A stretch of 64,000 bases of DNA. It comes from Vibrio marinisediminis (GTDB lineage: Bacteria > Pseudomonadota > Gammaproteobacteria > Enterobacterales > Vibrionaceae). Within the stretch, counting starts at the first letter, position 1, and each line of letters begins with the position of its first letter. The notes under the pieces are model-generated. The model was not told the DNA's origin. It made no database searches and saw only the letters and a program-made list of their open reading frames with translations. The stretch is taken from positions 1 to 64,000 of the forward strand of contig NZ_JACFYF010000003.1 in assembly GCF_014050145.1 (NCBI RefSeq), given 5' to 3'. Below, in pieces: positions 9,872 to 21,329 of this stretch. Both the position numbers and the translations under genes were made by a program.

Positions 9872-10318
9872 TTACCTGTTGATCATAATATCGTATAGCT
9901 CTTGATCCGATTGCGCTTTACGCAATTGCTTGAGGATCTGTTTGTCACTAAGACGTTCAGCCATACAAGAGAGGGTTTTGAGGTGCTCTTTACATTGTGC
10001 GTCAGGCACAAGTAAGGCAAACAACAAATCCACTGGGCGGTTATCAATAGCATCAAATTCTATTGGGCTTTCACACTGCAATAGTACCGCAACAGCCTTA
10101 TCGCTTGAGTGCATACGAGCATGGGGAATGGCTATTCCATTTCCTATGCCAGTACTGCCAACCTTTTCACGGCTAAGCATACATTCAAATAATTCAGTGG
10201 AGTTTTGCCCGGTTTGCTCTGCAACGATTTCACTGATCATTTCTAGAGCTCGTTTCTTACTAGTACATTGGACTGCACTTTTGGTGCAGTCCAATGTTAG
10301 GATTTCGCTTAGTTGCAT
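9872..10318 (-). CDS. ptsN: Nitrogen-regulatory PTS protein EIIA-Ntr
   Basis: 148 aa PTS EIIA domain of the fructose/mannitol family. The phosphorylatable His is residue 66 in [12 protein letters not shown]. It accepts phosphate from NPr and regulates potassium transport and other targets rather than importing sugar. It starts 2 bases after the hpf stop and is followed by rapZ. A Cys-rich N-terminal segment (C11, C18) is a minor peculiarity. Confidence 0.95.
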   Translation of the reverse strand: MQLSEILTLDCTKSAVQCTSKKRALEMISEIVAEQTGQNSTELFECMLSREKVGSTGIGNGIAIPHARMHSSDKAVAVLLQCESPIEFDAIDNRPVDLLFALLVPDAQCKEHLKTLSCMAERLSDKQILKQLRKAQSDQELYDIMINR

Positions 10319-10320
10319 AG

Positions 10321-10608
10321 TTAATGACTGTTTAATTTTTCTTTGTGCTTGTTTAGCTGCCTAACCAGTTTGTCGGTTAGAGAGTCGATAGCGGCATACA
10401 TGCTTTCATCGTCTGCCGATGCATGTATTTCACCTTGATTTACGTGAAGGGTTGCCTCTGCAATCTGCTGAAGCTTTTCAACTTTAAGTACAACATGAAT
10501 ACTATTGATATGGTCAAAAAAACGCTCAAGTTTTTGAAACTTCTCGTTTACGTAGTCTTGCATTGAATCGGTAAGATCAACGTGATGGCCATTAATATTG
10601 ATTTGCAT
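10321..10608 (-). CDS. hpf: Ribosome hibernation promoting factor (short HPF)
   Basis: 95 aa of the short HPF/YfiA type, with the N-terminal MQININGHHVDLTDSM segment and a basic C-terminus. It binds the 30S decoding centre and drives 70S dimerisation together with RMF in stationary phase. It is located immediately downstream of rpoN, as in E. coli, with 23 bases between them. The length excludes the long HPF form. Confidence 0.95.
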   Translation of the reverse strand: MQININGHHVDLTDSMQDYVNEKFQKLERFFDHINSIHVVLKVEKLQQIAEATLHVNQGEIHASADDESMYAAIDSLTDKLVRQLNKHKEKLNSH

Positions 10609-10631
10609 AGACTTTCCTTCTCGGTTGCTGC

Positions 10632-12092
10632 CTAAAGTAGGCGTTTACGCTGACTTGAAGGGGCAATGCCCAGTGATTCACGGTATTTGGCTATCGTCCT
10701 TCTAGCTACCTGAATCCCTTGATCAGCGAGTAGAGCTGCAATCTTGCTATCACTTAATGGCTTAACGGTGTTTTCCGCTGCCACAAGCTTCTTAATGAAC
10801 GCTCGAATTGCAGTCGATGAACATTCTCCGCCATTGTCTGTACTGACATGACTAGAGAAGAAGTACTTCAATTCAAAAATGCCACGCGGCGTGTGCATGT
10901 ATTTCTGTGTGGTGACGCGTGAAATGGTAGATTCATGCATATCCACATCAAGAGCAACATCATTGAGAACCATAGGTTTCATCGCTTCTTCGCCATACTC
11001 GAAGAAATCTCTTTGATGTTCAACAATACACTTGGCAACTTTGAGCAGAGTCTCGTTTCTGCTCTCTAAGCTTTTAATTAACCATTTTGCCTCTTGCAAA
11101 TTGGTTCGAATGTACTGACTGTCTGCGCTGTTTCCTTTGCCCATCGCGGCATACTGCTGATTCACTTTTAAGCGTGGAACCGCATCAGGGTTTATTGTTA
11201 CTACCCACTTACCATGATCTTTGAATACAGACACATCGGGCACGACATATTCGGCATGTTCTGAAGAGATTCGGCTACCCGGACGAGGGTCAAGTTGCTG
11301 GATCAGTTTCAGAACTTCGCGAAGATCGGTTTCTTTAAGCTTAGTTTCTTTAATGATCAGTTTGTAATCGCGATTGCCAAGTTGATCGATATGTTCAGTG
11401 AGAACTAGCTTCGCTTCATTCAACCACGGGGTATCGGCAGGGTAAGTCGCAAGTTGCAGTAGCAAGCAATCTTGTAGGTTGACAGAAGCCACACCAAGCG
11501 GGTCAAACTGCTGAATGCGCTTGCGCACGGCTTGGATTTCATCCAATTCAATCTCTTCGCTATCGAAGCTCTCTAAGATATCTTGTGGTGAAATGGTTAA
11601 ATAGCCGTAGTCGTCAATGGCATCGATAATAGCAAGTGCGATGGTTCGGTCGGTTTCACTAAATGGGGTGAGATCAAGCTGCCAAAGCAGGTAATCGTAC
11701 AACGATTCGGTGGTTTCACCTTGGTAAACTGGAAAATCATCATCTAAAGCGATGCCAGTACTCCCTGTGTTGGCGCTGTAAACATCATCCCAAGTCGTAT
11801 CGATCTCTAGTTCTGAGCTGATTTCAGATTTTTCAATTAGCTCAGAGCTGTCTGGAAGCTCGATTTCCGTCGCTTCCAAACTGTGGTCTTTTTCCTCATT
11901 TGCCGTTTTCTCATCGCTGGTGGACGGCTCATCATTGGCTTCTTCAACCTCTAGTAGTGGGTTGGAATCCAATGCATCTTGGATCTCATGTTGAAGATCT
12001 AACGTCGAAAGTTGCAACAAGCGGATCGCCTGCTGCAATTGCGGCGTCATCGCCAACTGCTGTCCTAGCTTGAGTTGTAATGAGGGTTTCAT
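10632..12092 (-). CDS. rpoN: RNA polymerase sigma-54 factor
   Basis: 486 aa. Region I is a Gln/Leu-rich activator-binding segment (residues 1-50: [20 protein letters not shown]). Region II is acidic (about 55-115). It is followed by the core-binding domain, a helix-turn-helix and the C-terminal RpoN box [10 protein letters not shown] at residues 463-472, which reads the -24 element. Sigma-54 directs flagellar, nitrogen, quorum-sensing (luxO-dependent) and type VI secretion promoters in Vibrio. It lies between lptB and hpf, 43 bases after lptB. Confidence 0.98.
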   Translation of the reverse strand: MKPSLQLKLGQQLAMTPQLQQAIRLLQLSTLDLQHEIQDALDSNPLLEVEEANDEPSTSDEKTANEEKDHSLEATEIELPDSSELIEKSEISSELEIDTTWDDVYSANTGSTGIALDDDFPVYQGETTESLYDYLLWQLDLTPFSETDRTIALAIIDAIDDYGYLTISPQDILESFDSEEIELDEIQAVRKRIQQFDPLGVASVNLQDCLLLQLATYPADTPWLNEAKLVLTEHIDQLGNRDYKLIIKETKLKETDLREVLKLIQQLDPRPGSRISSEHAEYVVPDVSVFKDHGKWVVTINPDAVPRLKVNQQYAAMGKGNSADSQYIRTNLQEAKWLIKSLESRNETLLKVAKCIVEHQRDFFEYGEEAMKPMVLNDVALDVDMHESTISRVTTQKYMHTPRGIFELKYFFSSHVSTDNGGECSSTAIRAFIKKLVAAENTVKPLSDSKIAALLADQGIQVARRTIAKYRESLGIAPSSQRKRLL

Positions 12093-12135
12093 GCAGTAAT
12101 ACGTGCCTTATAAAGTTCTACAGACTTTTTATTAA

Positions 12136-12861
12136 TCATAGTCGGAATTGTTCGCCGAGATAAACTTGCTTAACTTGTTCGTTGTTAAGTACGTCTTCTG
12201 GCGTTCCTTCTGCAATCAAATGTCCTTGGCTCACGATGTAAGCTTTTTCGCATACATCCAGCGTCTCTCGAACGTTATGGTCGGTTATCAGTACACCTAA
12301 GCCACGATCACGTAGATGTTCAATAATTTTCTTAATATCGATAACTGAGATTGGGTCCACACCAGCAAAGGGTTCATCCAGCAATATAAATTGAGGGTTT
12401 GCTGCCAGAGCGCGCGCAATCTCAACTCGACGACGCTCGCCCCCTGATAGTGCCATACCTGCACTTTCACGAATGTGCTGAATGTGGAATTCCTCTAATA
12501 AATCTTCCAATTTATCTTGGCGTTCTTCGCGAGTGAGTTCTTCACGCGTCTCAAGTACCGCCATAATATTGTCTTGAACAGACAGCTTACGGAAGATTGA
12601 GGCTTCTTGTGGCAAGTAACCAATACCCATGCGAGATCGGCTATGCATTGGCAAGATACTGATGTCTTGTCCATCGATACTAATGGTGCCTTCATCACGG
12701 GCTACTAAGCCTACGATCATATAAAACGAGGTGGTTTTACCGGCACCGTTAGGACCTAATAGCCCAACAATTTGTCCTGACTCAACCGCTAAGCTGACGT
12801 CAGAGACCACTTTTCTGCTTTTGTAGCTTTTTGCTAAATGCTCTGCTTTTAAAATAGCCAT
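12136..12861 (-). CDS. lptB: LPS export ABC transporter ATPase LptB
   Basis: 241 aa ABC ATPase. Walker A is GPNGAGKT (about 35-42), the Q-loop is in GYLPQEAS, the signature [13 protein letters not shown] lies near 135-148, and Walker B ([12 protein letters not shown]) follows. LptB powers LptFG extraction of lipopolysaccharide from the inner membrane. It follows lptA by 2 bases. Membrane partners LptF and LptG are not in the window, which is normal. Confidence 0.97.
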   Translation of the reverse strand: MAILKAEHLAKSYKSRKVVSDVSLAVESGQIVGLLGPNGAGKTTSFYMIVGLVARDEGTISIDGQDISILPMHSRSRMGIGYLPQEASIFRKLSVQDNIMAVLETREELTREERQDKLEDLLEEFHIQHIRESAGMALSGGERRRVEIARALAANPQFILLDEPFAGVDPISVIDIKKIIEHLRDRGLGVLITDHNVRETLDVCEKAYIVSQGHLIAEGTPEDVLNNEQVKQVYLGEQFRL

Positions 12862-12863
12862 AA

Positions 12864-13361
12864 TTATTCTTGTACTGCTTGTGGCTGAAGCACGGTAGAG
12901 ACACGGTCGCCTTTTTGTTTACCGTCAGCAATCAGTTTCTGCGATGAAATTTGATAGCGAATATGGTTACCACGAATTTCGCTATCATCTTGTGCCAGCA
13001 TTGCTTGGTCAATCATCGTCAGTTGGTCTTCGCTGACATTGTAGTAAAGTTCTTTTGCTTCACCGTGCAAAGTCTTACCGTCATCTGTTAATTGAGAAAA
13101 TTTGGCAAGCTCACCGAAGCCTTCAATTTTCTTAATCGAACCGTCATCTTTGTCACGAGTAACCACTATTTTGTCTGCATTGATATTAATGCTGCCTTGC
13201 TTTAGCTTCACATCACCCAAAAAGGTGACTTTGTTGCTTTGCATATCAAGCTGCTGACTGTCTGAATCAATATACACAGGTTGGTCGCGGTCCGTAGACA
13301 AAGCCAACGCTTGTGTTGAAGCAAACAAACAGGCAATTAAACTAAGGTGTGAGAGTTTCAT
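12864..13361 (-). CDS. lptA: Periplasmic LPS bridge protein LptA
   Basis: 165 aa from the ATG at 13361 ([12 protein letters not shown]), preceded by AAGG at suitable spacing. A longer frame to 13376 lacks support. The signal peptide is residues 1 to about 20 with ALA as likely cleavage site. An OstA/LptA beta-jellyroll follows ([24 protein letters not shown] opens the family pattern; the motif is at residues 35-58). LptA oligomers bridge LptC at the inner membrane to LptD at the outer membrane. The start overlaps the end of lptC by 20 bases, so translation is probably coupled. Confidence 0.94.
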   Translation of the reverse strand: MKLSHLSLIACLFASTQALALSTDRDQPVYIDSDSQQLDMQSNKVTFLGDVKLKQGSININADKIVVTRDKDDGSIKKIEGFGELAKFSQLTDDGKTLHGEAKELYYNVSEDQLTMIDQAMLAQDDSEIRGNHIRYQISSQKLIADGKQKGDRVSTVLQPQAVQE

Positions 13362-13905
13362 ATCTGCCTTGTACATGTTTGTATAGTGTCGCGGTATTCT
13401 CAGCGAGATTTCCTTTCATCGCTTGACCGACTGTTTCAAACTTAGGGCCAACCAGAGTCACTTGGTTTTCAGCCCAAAAATCGCGATTATCTAACTGAAT
13501 ACTCAAGGTGTCAGTTGATAGAGTGTCAAATCCGGAGTCAGGTAATAAATTTTTACCCAGTACGTTACTTTCTAGTACCAAAATATGGTCTTTAGTTAAT
13601 ACGCCGCGCTCCGCGGTGATTTCCCATTCTTGTATGTCACCCTGTTGGTAAACTTTTAGAACAGGTTTATCAAAAACAGTTTCACCGTTACTGGCGTAGT
13701 TGTTCAAACGTTCTGATGTAATCACATAACTACGAAGACCCTGCTCATTGTACGAAGTATTGGTTAGACCATTACCAGTAAAAATAGGCAGCTCTACGTT
13801 TGGTTCGACTTGTATATCGTATGTGGCTTGTTCGCGCATCAAGTAGTAGCCAGAGGTGGCGATGATGGCAACCAATACCAAATATCCGATACGAGCAAGA
13901 CTCAT
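13342..13905 (-). CDS. lptC: LPS export protein LptC
   Basis: 187 aa, bitopic. One N-terminal membrane helix (residues 4-20) is followed by a periplasmic beta-jellyroll with the family pattern ending NRDFWAENQVTLVGP. LptC receives LPS from LptB2FG and passes it to LptA. It starts 4 bases before the kdsC stop and overlaps lptA at its 3' end. Size and position match E. coli lptC (191 aa). Confidence 0.94.
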   Translation of the reverse strand: MSLARIGYLVLVAIIATSGYYLMREQATYDIQVEPNVELPIFTGNGLTNTSYNEQGLRSYVITSERLNNYASNGETVFDKPVLKVYQQGDIQEWEITAERGVLTKDHILVLESNVLGKNLLPDSGFDTLSTDTLSIQLDNRDFWAENQVTLVGPKFETVGQAMKGNLAENTATLYKHVQGRYETLTP

Positions 13906-14459
13906 ATACTTAAACCTTTGTGCACATCTAGTTCGTTTCGAGCTTGTAAAATTAAATCACAAACTTCACGTACAGCACCATGCCCACCACGAATGGTTGT
14001 GACATAGTTTACTCGCTGTGCCAGTAGTGGGTGTCCATCCGCTACACAGACTTTCAGTGCCACTTTCTCCATGACAGGCCAATCAATTAAATCATCACCG
14101 ATATAACCGGTTTGCTCTGGGGCAATGCCAAGTTTTAGGCAAATATCTTGATACGCTTTTACCTTGTCATCTTGACCTTGATAAATCAGCGAGATGCCCA
14201 GTGCTGTCATGCGGTTTTCAACTATTTGCGAACGACGACCAGTGATAATAGCGATCTCTATTCCTGCATTCATGAGTGACTTTACGCCATATCCATCACG
14301 AGTGTGGAAGGTTTTGAGTTCTTCGCCATTGTTGCCCATATAGATTAGACCATCGGAGAACACGCCATCGACATCACAGATCAATAACTTGATCTGTTTG
14401 GCGATCTCAATGATCTCTGAGTCTACCTGACCGTAAAGAGTGGCAACTTTTGCCGTCAT
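13902..14459 (-). CDS. kdsC: 3-deoxy-D-manno-octulosonate 8-phosphate phosphatase
   Basis: 185 aa HAD-family phosphatase without a cap domain. The nucleophile motif DVDG is at residues 29-32 (LLICDVDGVFSDG). The second motif is IITGRRS, and the GDDLIDWPVM segment supplies the Mg2+ aspartates. It releases phosphate from Kdo8P during Kdo synthesis for the LPS inner core. The ATG overlaps the kdsD stop (TAATG), so it is translationally coupled to the preceding pathway gene. Confidence 0.96.
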   Translation of the reverse strand: MTAKVATLYGQVDSEIIEIAKQIKLLICDVDGVFSDGLIYMGNNGEELKTFHTRDGYGVKSLMNAGIEIAIITGRRSQIVENRMTALGISLIYQGQDDKVKAYQDICLKLGIAPEQTGYIGDDLIDWPVMEKVALKVCVADGHPLLAQRVNYVTTIRGGHGAVREVCDLILQARNELDVHKGLSI

Positions 14460-15424
14460 TACATTACTCCAGCTTTAAGTAAGTCATGCATATTCAATGC
14501 GCCGACTACTTGGTTATCTTGGCAAAGCAGTAGTCCATTAATGCTTTTTTCTTGCATTAAGTTTACACCTTCAGCCGCCAACATGTTTGGACACGCAACG
14601 GTTGGGTTCTTTGTCATTACTTCACCGATAACGGTAGTATGAATGTCTACACGCTTATCTAAAATACGACGTAAGTCGCCATCAGTGAAAATACCTTGCA
14701 GTTGGTGCTCTGTATCGACAACAGCGGTCATGCCTAAACCTTTCTCGCTTATTTCAAGCAGAGCATCACGGATCAGTGTGTTAGCTGATACTAACGGAAG
14801 CGCATTACCGGTATGCATGATATCGGAAAGCTTGAGTAGCAATTTACGACCTAATGCCCCACCTGGGTGTGACAATGCAAAGTCTTCAGCGGTAAAGCCG
14901 CGCGCTTGCAGCAGTGATACAGCGAGCGCATCTCCCATCACTAGAGTGGCAGTCGTACTCGATGTTGGTGCTAAGCCCAATGGGCATGCTTCTTTAGGAA
15001 CCGAAATCTGTAGATGGATATCAGCCAGCTTCGCCATCGTTGACGCCGGTTTACCTGTCATACTAATGATGGTGATCTTGAGTCGTTTTAATACGGGGAA
15101 AAGCGCCAAAATCTCATTTGCTTCGCCCGAATTGGATATGGCTAATACGATATCACCCGGTTTAACCATACCTAAGTCACCATGAGCGGCTTCACCTGGG
15201 TGAACAAAGAACGCAGAGGTGCCAGTACTGGCAAATGAGGCAGCAATTTTGTTGCCAATATGACCCGATTTACCCATGCCCATGACCACCACTTTGCCAC
15301 TCTTATTGTTCAAAATGGTTTCGCACGCTTGGACAAAGTTCTCGTCAAAATATTGGTCGAGTTGTTTTATAGCTTCTACTTCAGTATTCAGCACATCTAA
15401 CGCAGCTGAGCGGTAGTCAAACAT
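14459..15424 (-). CDS. kdsD: D-arabinose 5-phosphate isomerase
   Basis: 321 aa. N-terminal SIS domain (about 40-175) with the GMGKSGHIGNKIAA and HPGEAAHGDLG segments, followed by two C-terminal CBS domains (about 200-320). It converts ribulose 5-phosphate to arabinose 5-phosphate, the precursor of Kdo. The start has AGGA 8 bases upstream. The gene lies between yrbG (19 bases) and kdsC (overlapping), the standard order. Confidence 0.95.
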   Translation of the reverse strand: MFDYRSAALDVLNTEVEAIKQLDQYFDENFVQACETILNNKSGKVVVMGMGKSGHIGNKIAASFASTGTSAFFVHPGEAAHGDLGMVKPGDIVLAISNSGEANEILALFPVLKRLKITIISMTGKPASTMAKLADIHLQISVPKEACPLGLAPTSSTTATLVMGDALAVSLLQARGFTAEDFALSHPGGALGRKLLLKLSDIMHTGNALPLVSANTLIRDALLEISEKGLGMTAVVDTEHQLQGIFTDGDLRRILDKRVDIHTTVIGEVMTKNPTVACPNMLAAEGVNLMQEKSINGLLLCQDNQVVGALNMHDLLKAGVM

Positions 15425-15443
15425 ATGGAATTCCTGGATTCAA

Positions 15444-16409
15444 TTAAGCGGTCATATTGATGATCAAATAGCTTTGATAAGCGATGAAGACAACGAAGAG
15501 AAAAGCCCCTTCAAGACGATTGATACTGCGAGACTTGCCCAGAGCCATCGCAACAAGCAGTAACGAGACGCCAAGCATTACCCAAAAATCGCGACCCATC
15601 GCGAGTTCACTTAACATTGATGGGTTAAGGATGCCAGGGATGCCCATTACAGCAAGGATGTTGAAAACGTTTGAACCAATGATATTACCCACGGCCATAT
15701 CATCTTCACCTTTCATTACGCCAGCAACAGAAGCGGCGAGTTCGGGTAGGCTAGTACCGACGGCGATGATAGTCAGTCCAATAACCAAATCGCTCATGCC
15801 GAAATACTTAGCAATGACGACTGAGCTATCAACCAGTGTGCTTGCTGAGATGGGAAGAATGATTAAACCAATCACCACCCACATCCCTGCTTTCAGGTTA
15901 TTGACACCTTCTGGCACTTCCGCTTCTTGCTCATCTAACAGAATGTCACCATTGTGCTTTTCTTTGCGACTAATGCGTAGCATGGCGAGAATAAAAAACG
16001 CGAATAGCACTAGAAGCAGTACACCTTCCATAAAGCCAAGGTGGTTGTCCCATAAAATAGCGCCAGCGATAACAGTCACTGCGATCATCAGCGGGAGTTC
16101 ACGGCGTAATACCGCAGAGCTAATAGAAAGTGGCTTTATTAAGGCTGTAATACCTAAAATTAATGCAATATTGGCAATGTTTGAACCGATGACGTTACCT
16201 ACCGCAGTGTCGGTCTTACCATCAAGTGCCGCAGTGGCAGAAACCATCATTTCTGGGGCAGAAGATCCCATCGCGAGGATAGTCATACCAATAACAAGTG
16301 GAGATATACCGAAGTTTCGAGCAAGTGCGGCAGAACCAAATACTAATCGGTCGGCACTCCATACCAAGAAAATAAGACCGACGATGAGGAGCGCTACTGC
16401 TTCGAACAT
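15444..16409 (-). CDS. yrbG: YrbG/CaxA-type calcium:sodium antiporter
   Basis: 321 aa from the ATG at 16409 (MFEAVALLIVG) with GGGA upstream. The TTG at 16421 would add four residues and is less likely. It contains the two inverted alpha repeats of the Ca2+/cation antiporter superfamily: GMTILAMGSSAPEMMVS near residue 45 with GNVIGSNIANIALILG, and GLTIIAVGTSLPELAASV near 210 with GNIIGSNVFNILAVMG. About ten membrane segments are present. It heads the run of LPS and sigma-54 genes. The substrate is inferred from the family. Confidence 0.92.
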   Translation of the reverse strand: MFEAVALLIVGLIFLVWSADRLVFGSAALARNFGISPLVIGMTILAMGSSAPEMMVSATAALDGKTDTAVGNVIGSNIANIALILGITALIKPLSISSAVLRRELPLMIAVTVIAGAILWDNHLGFMEGVLLLVLFAFFILAMLRISRKEKHNGDILLDEQEAEVPEGVNNLKAGMWVVIGLIILPISASTLVDSSVVIAKYFGMSDLVIGLTIIAVGTSLPELAASVAGVMKGEDDMAVGNIIGSNVFNILAVMGIPGILNPSMLSELAMGRDFWVMLGVSLLLVAMALGKSRSINRLEGAFLFVVFIAYQSYLIINMTA

Positions 16410-16643
16410 GATATTTCCCAACTTATCTATAATCTGAACAATTTAACCGCCAATTTTGACGCGTTGAGGTATAAAAGGGAAGCTGAACATTGAAATATTT
16501 GTTGCACATTATGTAATTCTAACGATGCTTTACAGTGAGGAGCTGGATCTAAGTAGTTCACAATTAATCGAACAGTGCTTTTAATTCGAGGGTATTCTGC
16601 TTATTATTGCCTATTAAACAAGGATTCTGACGACGAGTACCTA
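16410..16643. other. Divergent intergenic region yrbG / mlaF
   Basis: 234 bases that must hold the promoters of two divergent envelope operons. A weak candidate toward yrbG is TTGGCG / 16 nt / TATAGA on the minus strand (16453-16448 and 16431-16426). No clear sigma-70 pair toward mlaF was found. An open frame running into mlaF from 16575 has no ribosome binding site. Confidence 0.4.
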
Positions 16644-17441
16644 ATGTCATCAAGTGATTTGGTTACTGTCAATAATCTTACTTTCTCTCGTGGAGATAGG
16701 ACGATTTTTGATAACGTAAACCTCCATGTTCCCAAGGGTAAAGTTACCGCAATAATGGGACCATCAGGGATTGGTAAAACAACACTATTGCGACTGATTG
16801 GCGGGCAATTGGCTCCTAGCAGTGGCGAGGTGTGGTTTGATGACCATAACATTCCTACATTAAGCCGCCGCAAGCTCTATCAAGTTAGAAAAAAAATGAG
16901 CATGCTGTTTCAATCTGGCGCACTTTTCACCGATCTTACCGTTTTTGATAATGTTGCCTTTCCATTGCGTGAACATACCGAGCTAGATGAAGAGCTTATT
17001 CGTACTTTGGTATTGCTTAAACTAGAAGCGGTTGGTTTACGCGGCGCAGCACAGTTAATGCCGAGTGAATTGTCGGGTGGTATGGCACGCAGAGCGGCAT
17101 TAGCACGCTCAATTGCCCTTGACCCTGAACTGATCATGTTTGATGAGCCGTTCGTTGGGCAAGACCCTATAACCATGGGTGTGCTGGTGGAATTGATTCG
17201 TAATTTGAATCAAGCGTTAGGTGTAACGTCGATTGTGGTCTCACATGATGTACCAGAAGTGATGAGTATCGCCGATTGGGTATACATTCTTGCCAATGGT
17301 AAAGTAATTGCCAGTGGTACACCTGATGAACTGCATGCAAACCCTGACCCGCAAGTTCAGCAATTTTTGTTAGGTTATGCGGATGGTCCTGTGCCATTTA
17401 GCTACCCAGCAAAATCAATTGCAGAGGACCTGTTTAAATGA
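16644..17441 (+). CDS. mlaF: Phospholipid-transport ABC ATPase MlaF
   Basis: 265 aa from the ATG at 16644 ([12 protein letters not shown]). The open frame reaches back to 16575, but the extra residues do not look like MlaF. Walker A is GPSGIGKT (residues 39-46), the signature is [13 protein letters not shown], and Walker B is [12 protein letters not shown]. MlaFEDB in the inner membrane moves phospholipid to or from the periplasmic carrier MlaC to keep lipid asymmetry of the outer membrane. The stop overlaps the mlaE start (ATGA). The ribosome binding site is weak. Confidence 0.95.
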   Translation: MSSSDLVTVNNLTFSRGDRTIFDNVNLHVPKGKVTAIMGPSGIGKTTLLRLIGGQLAPSSGEVWFDDHNIPTLSRRKLYQVRKKMSMLFQSGALFTDLTVFDNVAFPLREHTELDEELIRTLVLLKLEAVGLRGAAQLMPSELSGGMARRAALARSIALDPELIMFDEPFVGQDPITMGVLVELIRNLNQALGVTSIVVSHDVPEVMSIADWVYILANGKVIASGTPDELHANPDPQVQQFLLGYADGPVPFSYPAKSIAEDLFK

Positions 17442-18229
17442 AATCCAACCTAATTGAATTTGTGGCTGCAACTGGTCGCCGCTCAATGGCGATCGTTGAA
17501 GTATTTGGTCGTGCCAGTCTGATGCTGTTTAGTGCTCTGGCAAGTCGACCACAACCTATCAAAAATGCCCCGTTACTAATCAAACAACTTTACAGTGTGG
17601 GTGTGCAATCCATGCTGATCATTTTCTTATCGGGCTTATTTATTGGCATGGTATTGAGCCTCCAAGGTTACGTTATCTTGGTGGATTTCGGTGCTGAGGG
17701 TGCGCTTGGGCAAATGGTTGCTCTGTCGTTACTTCGTGAGTTGGGACCGGTTGTTACCGCCCTATTATTTGCTGGGCGGGCTGGTTCCGCTCTTACCGCT
17801 GAAATCGGATTGATGAAAGCAACAGAACAGCTTTCTTCGTTGGAAATGATGGCGGTAGACCCACTTAAGCGCGTCATTGCACCTCGTTTTTGGGCGGGTG
17901 TGATTTCAATGCCTTTGCTAACGATGATTTTTATGGCCGTTGGTATTTGGGGCGGACAACTGGTTGGGGTTGACTGGAAAGGGATTGACCATGGTAGTTT
18001 CTGGTCAACGATGCAGGCTTCTGTCGATCTTGGTCAGGATATTGGTAATAGCTTTATCAAAAGCTTAGTGTTTGCCATTACCGTGACTTGGATTGCGCTC
18101 TTTAATGGATATGATGCGATTCCAACTTCGGAAGGCATCAGCCGTGCGACCACTCGCACAGTAGTACACTCTTCTTTGGCAGTACTTGGACTAGACTTCG
18201 TACTGACCGCATTGATGTTCGGGAATTAA
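17438..18229 (+). CDS. mlaE: Phospholipid-transport permease MlaE
   Basis: 263 aa MlaE/YrbE permease. About five hydrophobic segments and the conserved central region [26 protein letters not shown] (residues 94-119) define the family. It forms the membrane dimer of MlaFEDB. The start overlaps mlaF by 4 bases and mlaD follows 2 bases after, so these are co-translated subunits. Confidence 0.96.
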   Translation: MKSNLIEFVAATGRRSMAIVEVFGRASLMLFSALASRPQPIKNAPLLIKQLYSVGVQSMLIIFLSGLFIGMVLSLQGYVILVDFGAEGALGQMVALSLLRELGPVVTALLFAGRAGSALTAEIGLMKATEQLSSLEMMAVDPLKRVIAPRFWAGVISMPLLTMIFMAVGIWGGQLVGVDWKGIDHGSFWSTMQASVDLGQDIGNSFIKSLVFAITVTWIALFNGYDAIPTSEGISRATTRTVVHSSLAVLGLDFVLTALMFGN

Positions 18230-18231
18230 AA

Positions 18232-18717
18232 ATGCAACAGACACGTAAAACAGAATTATGGGTTGGTAGCTTCGTTTTAGCGGGAATTTGCGCGGTCTTG
18301 ATTATGATTTTTCAAGTCGCTGACGTAAAAGGGCTTGGCTCAAGTGATACTTATACTCTAAGTGCTGAGTTCGACAATATCGGTACCTTAAAAGTACGTT
18401 CACCCGTCAAAGTGGGTGGGGTTGTTGTCGGCCGAGTTACATCGATTAGCCTAAACCAAGAGTCACTACTGCCAGTGGTGAAAATGGCAGTGAACAGCCA
18501 GTTTAATCAATTCCCTGAAACATCAAGTGTGCAAATACTCACTTCGGGATTGATTGGTGAGCAGTACATCGGTTTAACACCGGGTTTCATTTTTGATGAT
18601 GAGCAAATGCTGGTGGATGGCGACTATATTGAAGATACCAAGTCTGCGTTAGTGTTAGAGGATTTGATTGGACAAGTTCTTTATAGCGTTGGCGGTGGCT
18701 CAGAGTCTGGAGAGTAA
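18232..18717 (+). CDS. mlaD: MCE-domain lipid-binding protein MlaD
   Basis: 161 aa. One N-terminal membrane helix (residues 10-28) is followed by a single MCE domain (about 38-115: YTLSAEFDNIGTLKVRSPVK and the GGVVVGRV segment). MlaD hexamers form the periplasmic lipid channel on MlaFE. The length is like E. coli MlaD (183 aa), slightly shorter at the C-terminus. It is flanked by mlaE and mlaC with 2-base gaps. Confidence 0.95.
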   Translation: MQQTRKTELWVGSFVLAGICAVLIMIFQVADVKGLGSSDTYTLSAEFDNIGTLKVRSPVKVGGVVVGRVTSISLNQESLLPVVKMAVNSQFNQFPETSSVQILTSGLIGEQYIGLTPGFIFDDEQMLVDGDYIEDTKSALVLEDLIGQVLYSVGGGSESGE

Positions 18718-18719
18718 AG

Positions 18720-19358
18720 ATGTTGAAAAAATTTATGACGATGGTTTGTGTGTTGCTGTTGCCACTATCGGTAACTGCAGCAGAAGTCGATAAGACACAA
18801 CCATATACAATGATGAAGCAAGTATCTGAAACGGCATTTGCTCGTCTAAAAGCAGAACAGAGCACCATCAAGCAAGACCCTAACCATCTTAAAGAGATTG
18901 TTGATCAGGAATTGATGCCGTATGTGAATCACAAATACGCAGCGTTGAAACTTCTTGGTCCCAATTTAAAAGGGGCAAAACGTGCCGATGTGAATGAGTT
19001 TATTAAGGCTTTTCGTAGCTATTTAATCGCTTCATATGCTCAGGTTTTGACTCAGTACACAGATCAAGAACTTGAATTTGAGCCAGAGAAAAAACTCGAT
19101 TCAAGTAAAACAATCACTAGTGTTAAAGTGGACATTGTTGATACCCCACGACCAAATATTAAACTTGAGTTTAAGTTACGCCAAAACAAGAAAACGGGCG
19201 AGTGGCAGGTGTTTGACATGATTGCAGAAGGTATTAGTCTACTTTCAAGCAAGCAATCAGAATGGAGTGGTAAGTTGCGCCAAGAGGGCATCCTTTCGGT
19301 TGCCAGCGATCTGGAAGCTTTGGCAGCACAGCCAATTCGCTTTGAGGCTAAGCAATGA
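18720..19358 (+). CDS. mlaC: Periplasmic phospholipid-binding protein MlaC
   Basis: 212 aa with a cleavable signal peptide (residues 1-20, ending VTAA). The mature part is the MlaC/Ttg2D fold, including LMPYVNHKYAALKLLG and the AFRSYLIASYAQVL helix. It ferries phospholipid between the MlaA-porin complex and MlaFEDB. The TGA stop overlaps the ATG of mlaB. Confidence 0.95.
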   Translation: MLKKFMTMVCVLLLPLSVTAAEVDKTQPYTMMKQVSETAFARLKAEQSTIKQDPNHLKEIVDQELMPYVNHKYAALKLLGPNLKGAKRADVNEFIKAFRSYLIASYAQVLTQYTDQELEFEPEKKLDSSKTITSVKVDIVDTPRPNIKLEFKLRQNKKTGEWQVFDMIAEGISLLSSKQSEWSGKLRQEGILSVASDLEALAAQPIRFEAKQ

Positions 19359-19669
19359 TAGCTCACCATCAGTGGCAATGGGTTGATGAAAGCCGCAGTG
19401 AACTAAGCGGTGTGCTTAATCGTGACTCTGTACCTGAGTTATGGGCACAACTTAAAGCCTGGCAGCCACAACAAACTTCTTTAGAAGTTAGCTTGGCAAA
19501 TGTTGAGCGAGTTGACTCTGCTGGTATGGTGATGTTGATTCATCTTTTAGAGCATGCAAAAAAGCGAAACTGTCATATAATGCTCAGCTTCGTGCCAACG
19601 CAACTCAGCACTTTGCTGACATTGAGCAATGTGGAAAAATACATTGCTGAGCACATCAAGACTAATTAG
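19355..19669 (+). CDS. mlaB: STAS-domain protein MlaB
   Basis: 104 aa single STAS domain with the family segment VERVDSAGMVMLIHLLEHAKK. MlaB binds MlaF on the cytoplasmic side and is needed for assembly and activity of the transporter. The ATGA overlap with mlaC indicates coupled translation. Confidence 0.93.
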   Translation: MIAHHQWQWVDESRSELSGVLNRDSVPELWAQLKAWQPQQTSLEVSLANVERVDSAGMVMLIHLLEHAKKRNCHIMLSFVPTQLSTLLTLSNVEKYIAEHIKTN

Positions 19670-19678
19670 AGGTAACTT

Positions 19679-19933
19679 GTGGATAGCGCAAAAGTACAAC
19701 AGATATTAAACGAAGCACTAAATCTAGAAGAACTACATGTAAAGGGCGAGGGTAGCCATTACGAAGTGATCGCTGTTGATGCTTGTTTCGATGGAATGAA
19801 TCGCGTTAAGAAACAACAAACTATTTATGCGCCACTCATGGAGTATATCCAAAGAAATGACATCCACGCTCTTTCTATCAAGGCATACACGCCTGAAGAA
19901 TGGGCTCGTGATAAGAAGTTGATGTCGCTGTAA
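19679..19933 (+). CDS. ibaG: BolA-family protein IbaG
   Basis: 84 aa from a GTG start at 19679, with GAGG at 19669-19672. BolA fold with the conserved [20 protein letters not shown] region. The segment [15 protein letters not shown] near the C-terminus is typical of IbaG (YrbA) rather than BolA. IbaG pairs with monothiol glutaredoxin and iron-sulfur carriers. It is linked to acid and envelope stress, and in V. cholerae to peptidoglycan/LPS phenotypes. It sits between mlaB and murA, as in other gammaproteobacteria. Confidence 0.93.
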   Translation: MDSAKVQQILNEALNLEELHVKGEGSHYEVIAVDACFDGMNRVKKQQTIYAPLMEYIQRNDIHALSIKAYTPEEWARDKKLMSL

Positions 19934-21208
<1,275 letters not shown>

Positions 21209-21239
21209 TTGGCTAAATAGAGTTTAGCGAACAAATGTA

Positions 21240-21266
21240 AGCCGAAACTTAGGTTTCGGCTTTTTT
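21240..21266 (+). terminator. Rho-independent terminator after murA
   Basis: Hairpin AGCCGAAAC / GTTTCGGCT with a TTAG loop followed by six T, 31 bases after the murA stop. Confidence 0.93.
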
Positions 21267-21329
21267 ATGGTCTCAAGATCCGTTAAATTAGGGCCACTAT
21301 CCTTTCCCATTCGTTTTTGGAGAGCATTA

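Noticed and set aside
15484-16437. 317-codon plus-strand frame
   Set aside because: It is the antisense shadow of yrbG, which has clear antiporter repeats. The shadow's composition (Ser/Ile/Pro-rich) is typical of an opposite-strand reading.
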